This document shows, in pieces, positions 51,521 to 60,998 of a stretch of DNA of 64,000 bases. The position numbers were made by a program, and so were the translations under genes. Under the pieces are notes generated by a model. The model saw only the letters and a program-made list of their open reading frames with translations. It was not told the origin of the DNA and did no database searches. Source of the stretch: Sphaerochaeta globosa str. Buddy. Its GTDB lineage: Bacteria; Spirochaetota; Spirochaetia; Sphaerochaetales; Sphaerochaetaceae. The DNA lies in contig NC_015152.1 in NCBI RefSeq assembly GCF_000190435.1, forward strand, positions 1,618,458 to 1,682,457. The letters run 5' to 3'. The first letter of the stretch is position 1. Every line of letters starts with the position of its first letter.

Positions 51521-53059
51521 GTGGAGAACCTTGTAGAATTTCGGCATATAACCAAACGATTTCCCGGCATTGTTGCGAATGATGACATCTCCCTTTCAGT
51601 ACACAAGGGTGAGATTCTTGCCATCCTTGGCGAGAATGGAGCGGGAAAAAGCACACTGATGAGCATGCTTTTTGGCATGTATACCCCTGATGAAGGGGAG
51701 ATTTTCGTCCGTGGAAAAAAAGAGGTTATCACCAGTCCCTTGGTGGCCAACTCATTGAACATTGGAATGGTTCACCAGCACTTCATGCTTGTCGAGAACC
51801 AGAGTATCACTGAAAACATTATTATGGGCATCGAACCGAAGAAACGTAAATTCGGCTTGTTTCCCGTCGTAGATCTCGAGGCTTCCCACGAAAAGGTTCG
51901 TCAGTTATCCCTTCACTACCAGCTTGAGGTCAATCCTAAGGAAATCATTGAGAACGTTCCTGTTTCTACTCGGCAACGGGTGGAAATCTTGAAAATGCTG
52001 TATCGTAACGCTGAAATTCTCATTTTCGATGAACCAACAGCTGTTCTCACTCCTCAAGAAATAGAATCATTGCTGCAAATTATCAATACACTTCGGCAGA
52101 GCGGGAAAACCGTAATTCTTATCACACACAAACTCGATGAAATCAAGAAAATCGCAGACCGATGTGCTATCTTATGTAAGGGAAAGCTCATCGATGTCCT
52201 GGATGTTGCTTCGACTTCGGTCCAGCATATGTCTGCCTTGATGGTTGGTCGCGAGGTCTCTCTCACGTTGGAAAAAGAAGAGCATGAGAGAGGATCAGAA
52301 GTTCTGAAGGTGGAGAACCTGAGTGTAGTTTCTCAGGACCACATCACCTTGGTGGATTCAGTAAGCTTTTGCGTACATGAGGGTGAAATACTGGCGATTG
52401 CCGGGGTGTCCGGCAATGGCCAAGTAGAGATCGCCGACGCAATTGCAGGGCTTATCCCCATCAAGGGGGGGACCATTCAACTGCAGGAAAAGGACATCAC
52501 CAATGCACAGGTTCGCGAGCGCATTGAGGCAGGCCTCAGCTACATTCCTGAAGACCGTCATGCCGTCGGCTTGATCCTTGACTTTCCGCTCAAGGAGAAC
52601 CTCTGTCTGAAACAGTATTACCGCCCGCCCTATAGCAGCAAGGGAGGGATACTGCAGTATGAGGCTATGGAGGATTTGGGAAAATCCCTGATCGAAGCGT
52701 TTGACATACGAACCAGCAAGGGCAACGACACGCTGGTGCGCAGCATGAGCGGAGGCAACCAGCAAAAGGCGATTATTGCCCGGGAGATCAATCTCGACTC
52801 CAAGCTGATTATGTTCGTCCAGCCAACCCGTGGCTTGGATGTAGGTGCCATTGAAGCCATTCATACCCGTATCAACACCCTTCGAAAAGAAGGCAAAGCC
52901 ATTTTGCTGATTTCCTTGGAGCTGGACGAGGTCCTACAGTTAGCCGATACCATTCTGGTCATGTACAACGGCAAGGTACAGACCATACGCAAAGCGAATG
53001 AACTGACAAAACTTCAGGTCGGTGAATATATGATGGGGGTACACGTTGAAAAAAACTAA
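51521..53059 (+). CDS. Nucleoside ABC transporter ATPase, two fused domains
   Basis: 512 residues with two nucleotide-binding domains in the RbsA/NupO layout. Domain 1 has GENGAGKST and IFDEPTAVLT. Domain 2 has the relaxed P-loop AGVSGNGQVE, SMSGGNQQK and VQPTRGLD. It powers uptake through the two permeases that follow. The start is GTG 51521 with AGAGAGG upstream. It overlaps the next gene by 14 bases. Confidence 0.92.
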   Translation: MENLVEFRHITKRFPGIVANDDISLSVHKGEILAILGENGAGKSTLMSMLFGMYTPDEGEIFVRGKKEVITSPLVANSLNIGMVHQHFMLVENQSITENIIMGIEPKKRKFGLFPVVDLEASHEKVRQLSLHYQLEVNPKEIIENVPVSTRQRVEILKMLYRNAEILIFDEPTAVLTPQEIESLLQIINTLRQSGKTVILITHKLDEIKKIADRCAILCKGKLIDVLDVASTSVQHMSALMVGREVSLTLEKEEHERGSEVLKVENLSVVSQDHITLVDSVSFCVHEGEILAIAGVSGNGQVEIADAIAGLIPIKGGTIQLQEKDITNAQVRERIEAGLSYIPEDRHAVGLILDFPLKENLCLKQYYRPPYSSKGGILQYEAMEDLGKSLIEAFDIRTSKGNDTLVRSMSGGNQQKAIIAREINLDSKLIMFVQPTRGLDVGAIEAIHTRINTLRKEGKAILLISLELDEVLQLADTILVMYNGKVQTIRKANELTKLQVGEYMMGVHVEKN

Positions 53060-54173
53060 CCTGATCAAGCGTCTGTTCATCCTTTGTTGCGGCAAGGGCA
53101 GGCATCAACTTTTGAGAACCTCCTTGTTCTGCATTTTTCTGAGCCTGCTTGCAGGAATACTGCTCTTGCTTTTGCTGGGAAAAAATCCATTGGAAGCATA
53201 CAGAAGCATTCTCCAGGGAGCAGGCATCCTGCCCAAGCCCCGCTATGCAGGAAGAAAGAACCAGCTCACCGACTTCATGAGTCTGCTCAACTACACGACC
53301 CCCATGGTGTTTGCAGCCTTGTCGGTTGCCGTCGCCCTGAAGTGTGGGATATTCAACATCTGTGTTTCAGGTATTATGGTATTCTCAGCTTTCATGGCTA
53401 CCGTACTGGTCGGGTATTCCGATCTGAATCCTTTGGTGGCAAAAATCCTGGTAGTCCTTGTTGGTGCTCTTTCGGGTGCCTTGGTCGGCATTCTCATTGG
53501 ATATCTCAAACATCGCTTCAATATGAATGAGGTTGTGGTAGCCATTATGCTGAATTACATTATCAGCTATGTGGTGAGTTTCTTCATACAAACCCGGTTC
53601 ATCGACCCGATCACCCGCCAGTCGGTGGCAGTCGGCCAGAATGCCCGCCTTACCCTCTTCGACTATCCGGTGGGAAATCTGAAAATGGAGATCGCTTTGG
53701 TCTTTCCGCTAGCTTTGTTGGCAGTGTTTGCTCTTAAGTTCATGCTCGACCGAACCCGATTCGGTTTCGAGCTGAAAGCGGTGGGAAGCAACAGCAAAGC
53801 CAGCAACTATGCAGGAATTCAGGTAGGAAGGGCTGTTGTATGTACCATGCTCATCAGTGGGGCGTTGGCCGGTTTGGCAGGAGTTTCCTACTACCTGGGA
53901 AGCAATGCATCCATACAGCCCAGAGTACTTCCTGCATTGGGCTTTGACGCCATCGCCGTTGCATTACTGGGTAATACAAGCGCCATCGGCAGCCTATTTG
54001 CTTCCCTTTTGGTTATGATTTTTGATTGTGGTACTACCTATATGTCATCCCGCATGCAAGTTCTCAGAGAAATTGCCGCCCTGATCACCAGTATTTTGCT
54101 GCTGTTCAGTGCAATCGGCATATTCTTCAGAAACCTTGCAGATCGATTCCAACAAGAAGCAGAGGAGGTGTAG
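53046..54173 (+). CDS. Nucleoside ABC transporter permease 1
   Basis: 375 residues with about nine membrane segments, BPD_transp_2 family (NupP/YufP-like). NMNEVVVAIMLNYI and LPALGFDAIAVALLGNTSAIG are typical. The start is TTG 53046, inside the ATPase gene, with GGGGG just upstream. Forms the channel with permease 2. Confidence 0.88.
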   Translation: MKKTNLIKRLFILCCGKGRHQLLRTSLFCIFLSLLAGILLLLLLGKNPLEAYRSILQGAGILPKPRYAGRKNQLTDFMSLLNYTTPMVFAALSVAVALKCGIFNICVSGIMVFSAFMATVLVGYSDLNPLVAKILVVLVGALSGALVGILIGYLKHRFNMNEVVVAIMLNYIISYVVSFFIQTRFIDPITRQSVAVGQNARLTLFDYPVGNLKMEIALVFPLALLAVFALKFMLDRTRFGFELKAVGSNSKASNYAGIQVGRAVVCTMLISGALAGLAGVSYYLGSNASIQPRVLPALGFDAIAVALLGNTSAIGSLFASLLVMIFDCGTTYMSSRMQVLREIAALITSILLLFSAIGIFFRNLADRFQQEAEEV

Positions 54174-54177
54174 GCGT

Positions 54178-55137
54178 ATGAATACCATCATTATTGAAGG
54201 ACTTTCCTTCTCACTTCCCCTCTTCATCATCGCCATAGGCGGCATCTATAGCGAAGGCAGCGGTATTACCAACCTGGCCTTGGAAGGTTTGCTGGGGTTT
54301 GGGGCATTCTTCGGCGGTCTCAGCTATGCAATTCTGAGTAGAACCTTCGGCGGCGATCCCACCATTCTCATCTATGCCTCCCTTGGTTTTGCCATGGTCG
54401 GAGGAGCATTGCTAGCCCTGCTGCATGCCCTGATGTGCATCAAGTTCAAAGCGAACCAGGTTATCAGCGGTGTGGTGATCAACATGCTCAGCGTTGCCCT
54501 GACTGCATTTCTGGCCAACCAGATCAACGCCTCATTCTTCGGGCAACCCTCCAACAAGTTCTTGTTGGAAGTCTTTCCCAAAGCTACCATCCCACTACTC
54601 TCTCGTATTCCCCTAATTGGGGCGGTGTTCACTGACTTTTATATCTTCGAGTTGATCATCATTGCGGTAGCCTTGTTCATGGCATATCTGCTCTACAAGA
54701 CACCGGCAGGAATGCATATCCGAGCATGTGGCGACAATCCTCATGCGTTGGCTGCCGCTGGAGGAAATGTACAGAAGGTACGCTTTTGGTCGGTTATTAC
54801 CAGCGGGGCGTTGTCGGGTTTGGGAGGCATGTGCTTTGCCTATTCCATTTCCACCACATTCTCACCAAACATCTATATGGGTTTCGGTTACCTTGCTATA
54901 GCAGCATACATTTTTGGGTCCTGGAAAATCGGACCAACCTTCCTTGCCTGTATCCTTTTCGGTTTTGCCCGCAGCGGTGGCTATGTCCTCGTACAGAAAC
55001 TCAAATTGCCTTCTTCCTATGGTGATTTGGTGCTAACCCTGCCGTACATTGTTACGTTGGTCTTACTGCTCTTCTTCTCTTCTACCAATAAACCGCCACG
55101 TGCCCTCGGTGAGGTATACGACCAAGCGAAGCGATAG
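54178..55137 (+). CDS. Nucleoside ABC transporter permease 2
   Basis: About 319 residues with eight to nine membrane segments (NupQ/YufQ-like). GSGITNLALEGLLGFGAFFG near the N-terminus and GFGYLAIAAYIFGSW near the C-terminus are family landmarks. GGAGGTG lies before ATG 54178, four bases after permease 1 ends. Last clear member of the transporter operon. Confidence 0.9.
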   Translation: MNTIIIEGLSFSLPLFIIAIGGIYSEGSGITNLALEGLLGFGAFFGGLSYAILSRTFGGDPTILIYASLGFAMVGGALLALLHALMCIKFKANQVISGVVINMLSVALTAFLANQINASFFGQPSNKFLLEVFPKATIPLLSRIPLIGAVFTDFYIFELIIIAVALFMAYLLYKTPAGMHIRACGDNPHALAAAGGNVQKVRFWSVITSGALSGLGGMCFAYSISTTFSPNIYMGFGYLAIAAYIFGSWKIGPTFLACILFGFARSGGYVLVQKLKLPSSYGDLVLTLPYIVTLVLLLFFSSTNKPPRALGEVYDQAKR

Positions 55138-55205
55138 AACGTTGTATGCCTCCCCTCTTGCAAGAACTGACAAGTCAGAGCATGCTTGAGACGGGAGGAC
55201 AGAAT

Positions 55206-55688
55206 ATGACCGATGAAAAGCGTTTGGATGCTGTCAATGAAACAATTGGGGAAGTAGCAACCGAGATAGCGCAAGCCTATGCTGAGTATGGCGATTTGAC
55301 CAGCATGTATTTGGGACAGACCTCCTCTACCCTGCAATTGCGCCTATTCAGGCCACTTGCCTTGGAAACTTCACTCTATATGAGTTTTTTGTTGGTTGAT
55401 TCCAACAAGAGTTTGGCTGAGCAGGTGCTGGAGGATACCGAAGCATATGCTGTAGAGTTAGGCAAGCAAGAGCACACATTCGTCAATGAAGGTCTGCTTG
55501 CCTATACGAAAAGCTCTGACAAGCTTACCCACTTTATCGAGCGCTGCCAGGGGGTGGTTGCTGGCGATGCAGTATGGTTGAGCACGCAAAGACAGGATAC
55601 CCAGCCCCAGATTTCCATTAGTGACAAAGGCTATGTCGCCATCCACAAAGGTGCAGAGAGGTTGGAAAAACTGGCAACACTGCTCTAG
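55206..55688 (+). CDS. Unknown 160-residue protein, possible end of the nucleoside operon
   Basis: I do not recognise this protein. It looks mostly helical, with no signal peptide or membrane segment. GGAGG seven bases before ATG 55206 decides the start. It follows the second permease by 68 bases with no terminator between, so it may belong to the nucleoside operon. The stop overlaps the convergent S41 gene by 4 bases. Confidence 0.6.
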   Translation: MTDEKRLDAVNETIGEVATEIAQAYAEYGDLTSMYLGQTSSTLQLRLFRPLALETSLYMSFLLVDSNKSLAEQVLEDTEAYAVELGKQEHTFVNEGLLAYTKSSDKLTHFIERCQGVVAGDAVWLSTQRQDTQPQISISDKGYVAIHKGAERLEKLATLL

Positions 55689-56938
55689 TAGGAATGAAGA
55701 AGCGTTTCCACCACGGTATCTTTTCCTAGCAGAATATCCTCAACGGTTTGTTCGATGACTACATCCGGGACAAGAGAGGTTCCCTTGTAGTTTCGATCCA
55801 TCACAAAATGCTTGGTTGAGTAGGATACTGCGATGTCGCTGTTGGGCAGTGTAAAATGTGCTGTCTCTCCATAATGATTCAGACTACCACCTGTAGGAGT
55901 GCCTACCAGGCGAGCTTGGGTCCTCTGTCGAAAGTGCATCGCATTCATCAGAGCCGAAGAGAACGTGCCCTCCCCGATCAGAACATCGAGTGCAAACCCT
56001 TGTTCGGTCTGTAATGCTGCAAGCCCGTCGACCATGGGCTCAAACAGCCGAGAGTCACCGCCACTGTTGTACCGCAAGTCAACGATCACACGACCAAATG
56101 ATTTCGATGTGACCAAGGATACTATTTCATCGATGAATGATTGCAGAGGGTATTCTTCATAGGACATACACACATTGTATTGCACAAAGAGGGTGTTGTT
56201 TTCTTCAAGCAGCAATGCCCGATAGGGGGCGTTGCTTGCACCCGTTTCAGGATGGGCCTGATACCACGTTGCAAAGCTCAACATACCATACTCCTTGGCC
56301 GAAACGGGAGTAAGGGTAATCGTATGGATTTGGTCTGTACTGCGTTGTTTCAGCGTAAGGTTTACAGAAAGTGAGGGAGAGTCAGCAATACCTATATACG
56401 TATAGAGGTTGGTCAGATTGAATTGCTGGGAGAGGTAGTACCGCAGCCATACTTCATTGTCATGGCTGAACAACGGCGAGGCACGTCTCTGTACTTCCTC
56501 GATCGGCACGTCGTTGATGGCAATGATTTCACTGCCCAACAAGTGTGCATGGCTTCGCTCTACCACCCCAAGGCGCCAAGCGCCCTGTACATAGGAGAAC
56601 TGGGCGGGTATCGCTGAAAGCTGTGCAACAAAACCTTCGGTAAGGCCGACAGCGGTATGAGAGTCTTGTGCATACCCGACCAACTCCCTGAGGGAGAAAT
56701 AGAAGTCGAGATCCGATGCCGACTCAGCATTTTCCATCGCTTTGTGGTAGGCTTTGCTAAAGTCTGCCTTCGATGTCGCATGATAAAAATCCACATGCAA
56801 CCGAGGTAGCTTTTCATACAGGTACGTAATATCGGCCTGCATTGGATTGTTCACCTCAAGCTTGGTTGTACAACCTGCAAGCAATAAGAGAACAGCCAGA
56901 CAAAAAGAGAGCAATATAAGAGAAAAACGCGTTTTCAT
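55685..56938 (-). CDS. S41-like peptidase, lipoprotein
   Basis: About 417 residues. A lipobox (LLLLAGC, Cys near residue 22) indicates a membrane-anchored lipoprotein. The C-terminal half has the S41 (tail-specific protease) core: FGRVIVDLRYNSGGDSRLF, GEGTFSSALMNAM with the likely catalytic Ser, and VGTPTGGSLNHYG. No clear PDZ domain is seen. The target is unknown. The start codon follows TGCTATAGT by seven bases with no Shine-Dalgarno. Confidence 0.8.
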   Translation of the reverse strand: MKTRFSLILLSFCLAVLLLLAGCTTKLEVNNPMQADITYLYEKLPRLHVDFYHATSKADFSKAYHKAMENAESASDLDFYFSLRELVGYAQDSHTAVGLTEGFVAQLSAIPAQFSYVQGAWRLGVVERSHAHLLGSEIIAINDVPIEEVQRRASPLFSHDNEVWLRYYLSQQFNLTNLYTYIGIADSPSLSVNLTLKQRSTDQIHTITLTPVSAKEYGMLSFATWYQAHPETGASNAPYRALLLEENNTLFVQYNVCMSYEEYPLQSFIDEIVSLVTSKSFGRVIVDLRYNSGGDSRLFEPMVDGLAALQTEQGFALDVLIGEGTFSSALMNAMHFRQRTQARLVGTPTGGSLNHYGETAHFTLPNSDIAVSYSTKHFVMDRNYKGTSLVPDVVIEQTVEDILLGKDTVVETLLHSY

Positions 56939-56945
56939 ACACGCT

Positions 56946-56954
56946 ACTATAGCA
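56946..56954 (-). promoter_or_regulatory. Extended -10 seven bases before the S41 start
   Basis: TGCTATAGT on the minus strand, then seven bases, then ATG 56938. Confidence 0.5.
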
Positions 56955-57038
56955 TAAACCCACATTACTTTCATTGGCATTGCCTGTAATTCACCGATGT
57001 TTTTCAGACAATTGAGTTACAATTCAGATTACCTTAAA

Positions 57039-57731
57039 TTAGAAATAGACTGAAGCACCTATCTTCATTCCAAGCTGTGAGGCCTGCATACCGGGAACGA
57101 ATGCTACACTGATAGACAAGGCATCGCTTCCATCTTTAGAGACACCCAGGCCATTACGTAACGTCTTATTGTATCTCGCTCCATAGGGAATGGGTAATAC
57201 TGCTTGAATCACCCGTTCAGTGAGGAGAAAGATTGCTCCCACCGCCATGGTGCCCACAGCAAAATCCTGCAGGGGATCATCAAAATTTGATGATGCTGCA
57301 AAGAGCTGAATGAAAAAGAGATCGATCAGATAGGTACCCAACCCTACCCCGATGGTGGTTGCAGCAGTCCAATCGGCAATCTGACCAAACAGTTGACCAC
57401 CAAGGTCGCCTTGGAGTTTGGACCCACTCCCAAAACCTGCCAAAAGGTTTTTGAAGGCCGGCCAAGCAATGGAGATCTGTGCCTGTTCATAAAGTGCCAG
57501 TCGTTGGTCAAATGGTAGCTGCCCGAAGTCATGGTTCTTCAACGTTCTTTTCAAGGAGCCAAGGGTCGATCCGCCCAGATATACCCGTTCTCCTTCGATC
57601 TCAACAGGTATCCCATCCTGTGTGTCCATGGCATCCAAACCCGTACCCACCAACGACAACAAAAGAGACTGTGCACAAAGGGGAACAACAAGAAAGAAAA
57701 GAACCAATGAACACATGAGAAAGCGTTTCAT
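57039..57731 (-). CDS. Unknown exported protein
   Basis: 230 residues with a signal peptide (MKRFLMCSLVLFFLVVPLCAQS) and several hydrophobic segments in the mature part (AATTIGVGLGTYLIDLFFIQ and VGTMAVGAIFLL). The C-terminus SQLGMKIGASVYF ends in Phe, as do many outer-membrane proteins. The function is unknown. AAGGAG precedes the ATG. Confidence 0.65.
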   Translation of the reverse strand: MKRFLMCSLVLFFLVVPLCAQSLLLSLVGTGLDAMDTQDGIPVEIEGERVYLGGSTLGSLKRTLKNHDFGQLPFDQRLALYEQAQISIAWPAFKNLLAGFGSGSKLQGDLGGQLFGQIADWTAATTIGVGLGTYLIDLFFIQLFAASSNFDDPLQDFAVGTMAVGAIFLLTERVIQAVLPIPYGARYNKTLRNGLGVSKDGSDALSISVAFVPGMQASQLGMKIGASVYF

Positions 57732-58035
57732 ACCCTTACTCCTTGAAAACAGTTCTTCTAGTGTACCATAGAAAGCCCTGTACCCATGGAAATATTTTTA
57801 ATATATGGAAATAGCGGGACGTTGAAAAATTACAATTTCCTCTGTTCAATCCCCAGTATTTCAGTTCTTTGTAAAATCCCTTCTTATAAAGATTCTGTCC
57901 TTATTTACGGATAGAAACTACTAAATCCTTGTACTTTACCTACCAATCGAAACGTTTAATTCTTTCTTTTAAAAAGCTTTATCTACTTGACGAATCAATA
58001 TTTATGTTCAATTACTATTGATGAAGGAGCAAATT
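57732..58035. other. Intergenic region with possible regulator site
   Basis: About 300 AT-rich bases between divergent genes. It holds an 8-bp palindrome AAACGTTT with central CG (57950-57957), like LacI-family operators, and TTGACG (57987-57992) as a possible -35 for the lipoprotein gene. No clear -10 with correct spacing is seen and no gene is present. Confidence 0.4.
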
Positions 58036-60867
58036 ATGGACAGGTATGCACACACAAAGGCAAAGGCCTTTCTCGTGTTCACACTCCTGTTGTTGCTGTT
58101 CTTAACATCCTGCTCACATACACAACAAGAGACTGATGTAGCGCTGTCGTACTCACCAACGTTCAACGAATTGGCGACATCACCACTTTCCTTGCAACCT
58201 GATGCTACAGGATATGGCAGGGAATACGAAGTCCTGGGCGTGGAAACATTCAATACGGTATTTCGCGGCCCCTCACAAGGTTTCATGGCAGGAAAAGCGG
58301 GAAGCTACCCTACACAGGATGGGGATATTTGGATTACCGGGACACACCCCGGGGGCCAAATGTATATCGACTTCCTTAAAACCAATCCACAAGTACTTCA
58401 CTTGCGACCCTATGGTCGGTACGAAGTACGGTATGATTACAAAGTCCTGGAAGCATCCCGTGAAGGATTCGAGACCATTTTCTTCTCCCAGACAGGAGCC
58501 AACCAAAACAACTGGGTTGAACAGAGCCTGTATTTCAAGGAGCCGACAGGCAGTACCGGTACCGCTGCTTTCACTGCCACATTGAAGCAATATGACGACT
58601 ACCAGCTCTTGATGAATCTGGTCAGCAATGGTTCGTTGGCTGTGACCAATATTCAGATCAAGGACTTGGATAGCGGCCTTATTGTTGCCAATGAGGATGG
58701 AAAGGGCAACGTGCACACCCATGCTCCTTTCTTGCATAGCGAAGGTAATTTCACCATTGCCCCTTCAAGCAGTGTGAATGGTGGCTTCAGCATGATTACC
58801 AATGGGTTTGCCAAGTTGTGGACAGATTCACAACGTGTACAATTCCCCTCCGATACCAACATTATCATTGATTTTGATTACAAGGTTTTGAACAACCCAA
58901 AACAGGAAGAAATTATTGGTTGGATACGCCTGTATTCGGGTAGTAAACCACATTTGGAACGTAGGGCTGTCAGCATGTCCGGCTATGAGGTGAAAGAAGG
59001 CCACTATACCGGAGGTGTTAAAACAGGCTCACAGGACGACATCTATATTCTTGAGGTTGCCTTCAACCAAGAGGTCAAGCTGGAAATCAGTAATATCCAG
59101 CTCTCAAAGCAAGTAACCGTTGAGCAGAAACTTACGGATGTTCATCCTCTTACTGAGGCGCCTTTTCCAAGACTGGGAAACAATTTTACGGTGTATGGGG
59201 AATGGACTGCCCACAATGGAAGTGGCAGCGCACAAGGCTCAACTCCCCTGATAAGCCTGGTTGAACTTGAAAATCAACTGGCCCTCAGCGATATAATCAC
59301 CAGCCTTCATCCTCTGTATCTCTTTAATGACCCTGCCCTCTCAAAAAGGCTGAAGGCCATCAATCCCAACATAGTGCTCTTACCCACAACACAGACGCAC
59401 AATGTCAACCTTCCTAAAGAAATGCGAAACCTTGCATACAATCCGTGGTTGAATGCTGAAGAGCAGTATGTACAAGGTATTTCCAAGGATTGGTTCTTGA
59501 AGAATTCCAAAGCTGAGGTGATCAACGACAATGAAGAATGGGCACAAATCCCACTCAATGTATCCGCTTTCTGTCCCTATAACGATACAGGCAAGACCTA
59601 CCTCCAATATTGGACAGAGACAACCATCGACCAAAAGCTTAAGGACGGTACATGGGATGGAGTGTTCCTGGAAGAACCGCTTACTGTGGGTAACTGGAGA
59701 ATACCTGGCATGTTCACCAAGAAACGTGTCGATGCAGACTACAATCGAAACCTGAAAAAGGATGAGACTCCGCTGTGGATTGTTGAAATGACAGCTTCAG
59801 CTAGTCTTACGATGTTGAGAAGCATCAGAGAGCAAGTCGGTTGGAATGAAATTCTTCTTACCGGAAATGGACTCGACCCTGTTATTGCACCGTTTACCAA
59901 TGGTGCACTTATACCAAACTATAACTATGCGTGGTATCTGGAGTATGATCAGAACAAATTCAATGAAAGCCAGTGGGGATCCTTCATCAATACGTATGAA
60001 AACGTAAAGAACCTCTACCACCAACCCTCGGCTGTAGTGCTGGAAGGCACCCCAGTGTATAAGGATTGGGTGCTTCCAAATGATAAACGTGAAGCTACAG
60101 AGTCAGATATGGCATTCCATCGCTTCGCTTTGGGAACAGCCTTGTTGACCGATGCATTCTATGAATTTGCACTGGTAGATGGCAGAAGTGCCCCTTTCAT
60201 CTTCGATGAGATGTTAGTAGACAAGCAGGGCTGGAGCACCACCGATGCCGCCAATAAGGGATGGTTGGGAAAACCCCTTACCATGAGCGAGCATCTGGTA
60301 AGCAATAAGGAAGAGGTGTATCAGCAAGCCAAACCAATCGTACTGGGCAATCGCTCAACCAAGTGGTTCAAACTCTATGAAGGCAGCAACAAAACCAGTG
60401 AAAGCCGTCAGATTATTCTCGAGTTTGACTGGAAGAACCTTTCTACTGCTACAGATTTTGCCACTGTAAGTTTTGCGGTCAATGATGAATGGATGGGTAA
60501 CTACAATCTGAGTTCAAATATGGAAGGAAGTAGTGGAAGTGCTACCTACCATACCACGGTGAAAAGTAAGGGCTCGGTCATGTACCATCTGAATGTTGCA
60601 AAATTCGGTACGGTGGAATTGAGCAATCTGAGAATTTCCACTGCTGATTGCGGGGTATATCGACGTGATTTTGAACATGGAATTGTTCTGGTTAATGCTT
60701 CAAACGAGGAGAAAACGCTCAGCTTGAGTGAAATCAAGGGAAGTATGAACAGGACCAATATCAGACGCATCAGGGGCCGTTATGATACACAGACCAATTC
60801 GGGAACCCTGGTTACCGATTCGTTGGTTCTTAAGGCTCATGACGCCATTGTGTTGCTTGCAGACTAA
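58036..60867 (+). CDS. Large lipoprotein, putative glycoside hydrolase (GHL15-like)
   Basis: About 943 residues. The signal peptide ends in a lipobox (LFLTSC, Cys near residue 26). Residues about 60-370 look like repeated beta-sandwich, carbohydrate-binding-like modules. Residues about 400-740 resemble the hypothetical glycosyl hydrolase family 15 (GHL15): WDGVFLEEPLT holds acidic residues at a barrel strand end, and SFINTYENVKNLY follows. The C-terminus has another beta module. It probably degrades a polysaccharide at the cell surface; the substrate is unknown. AAGGAG before ATG 58036 decides the start. Confidence 0.6.
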   Translation: MDRYAHTKAKAFLVFTLLLLLFLTSCSHTQQETDVALSYSPTFNELATSPLSLQPDATGYGREYEVLGVETFNTVFRGPSQGFMAGKAGSYPTQDGDIWITGTHPGGQMYIDFLKTNPQVLHLRPYGRYEVRYDYKVLEASREGFETIFFSQTGANQNNWVEQSLYFKEPTGSTGTAAFTATLKQYDDYQLLMNLVSNGSLAVTNIQIKDLDSGLIVANEDGKGNVHTHAPFLHSEGNFTIAPSSSVNGGFSMITNGFAKLWTDSQRVQFPSDTNIIIDFDYKVLNNPKQEEIIGWIRLYSGSKPHLERRAVSMSGYEVKEGHYTGGVKTGSQDDIYILEVAFNQEVKLEISNIQLSKQVTVEQKLTDVHPLTEAPFPRLGNNFTVYGEWTAHNGSGSAQGSTPLISLVELENQLALSDIITSLHPLYLFNDPALSKRLKAINPNIVLLPTTQTHNVNLPKEMRNLAYNPWLNAEEQYVQGISKDWFLKNSKAEVINDNEEWAQIPLNVSAFCPYNDTGKTYLQYWTETTIDQKLKDGTWDGVFLEEPLTVGNWRIPGMFTKKRVDADYNRNLKKDETPLWIVEMTASASLTMLRSIREQVGWNEILLTGNGLDPVIAPFTNGALIPNYNYAWYLEYDQNKFNESQWGSFINTYENVKNLYHQPSAVVLEGTPVYKDWVLPNDKREATESDMAFHRFALGTALLTDAFYEFALVDGRSAPFIFDEMLVDKQGWSTTDAANKGWLGKPLTMSEHLVSNKEEVYQQAKPIVLGNRSTKWFKLYEGSNKTSESRQIILEFDWKNLSTATDFATVSFAVNDEWMGNYNLSSNMEGSSGSATYHTTVKSKGSVMYHLNVAKFGTVELSNLRISTADCGVYRRDFEHGIVLVNASNEEKTLSLSEIKGSMNRTNIRRIRGRYDTQTNSGTLVTDSLVLKAHDAIVLLAD

Positions 60868-60874
60868 TCAAAGA

Positions 60875-60908
60875 CCCTTCAGGCAGTTACTGCCTGGAGG
60901 GATTGTTT
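60875..60908 (+). terminator. Terminator after the large lipoprotein
   Basis: Twelve-base stem CCCTTCAGGCAG / CTGCCTGGAGGG (one T:G wobble), loop TTA, tail ATTGTTTT. Confidence 0.92.
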
Positions 60909-60998
60909 TGTGGTGGTAGCAGAGTACCACTTCTTCTATAACCTTCAAGAAAAGTATTTTCTCTACGTGATTAATTAATTTCTTTTCCACACCTATGC

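Noticed and set aside
53046-53059. Apparent frameshift between nucleoside ATPase and permease genes
   Set aside because: A TTG start with GGGGG upstream gives an ordinary 14-base overlap, as in many ABC operons. Both proteins are full length.
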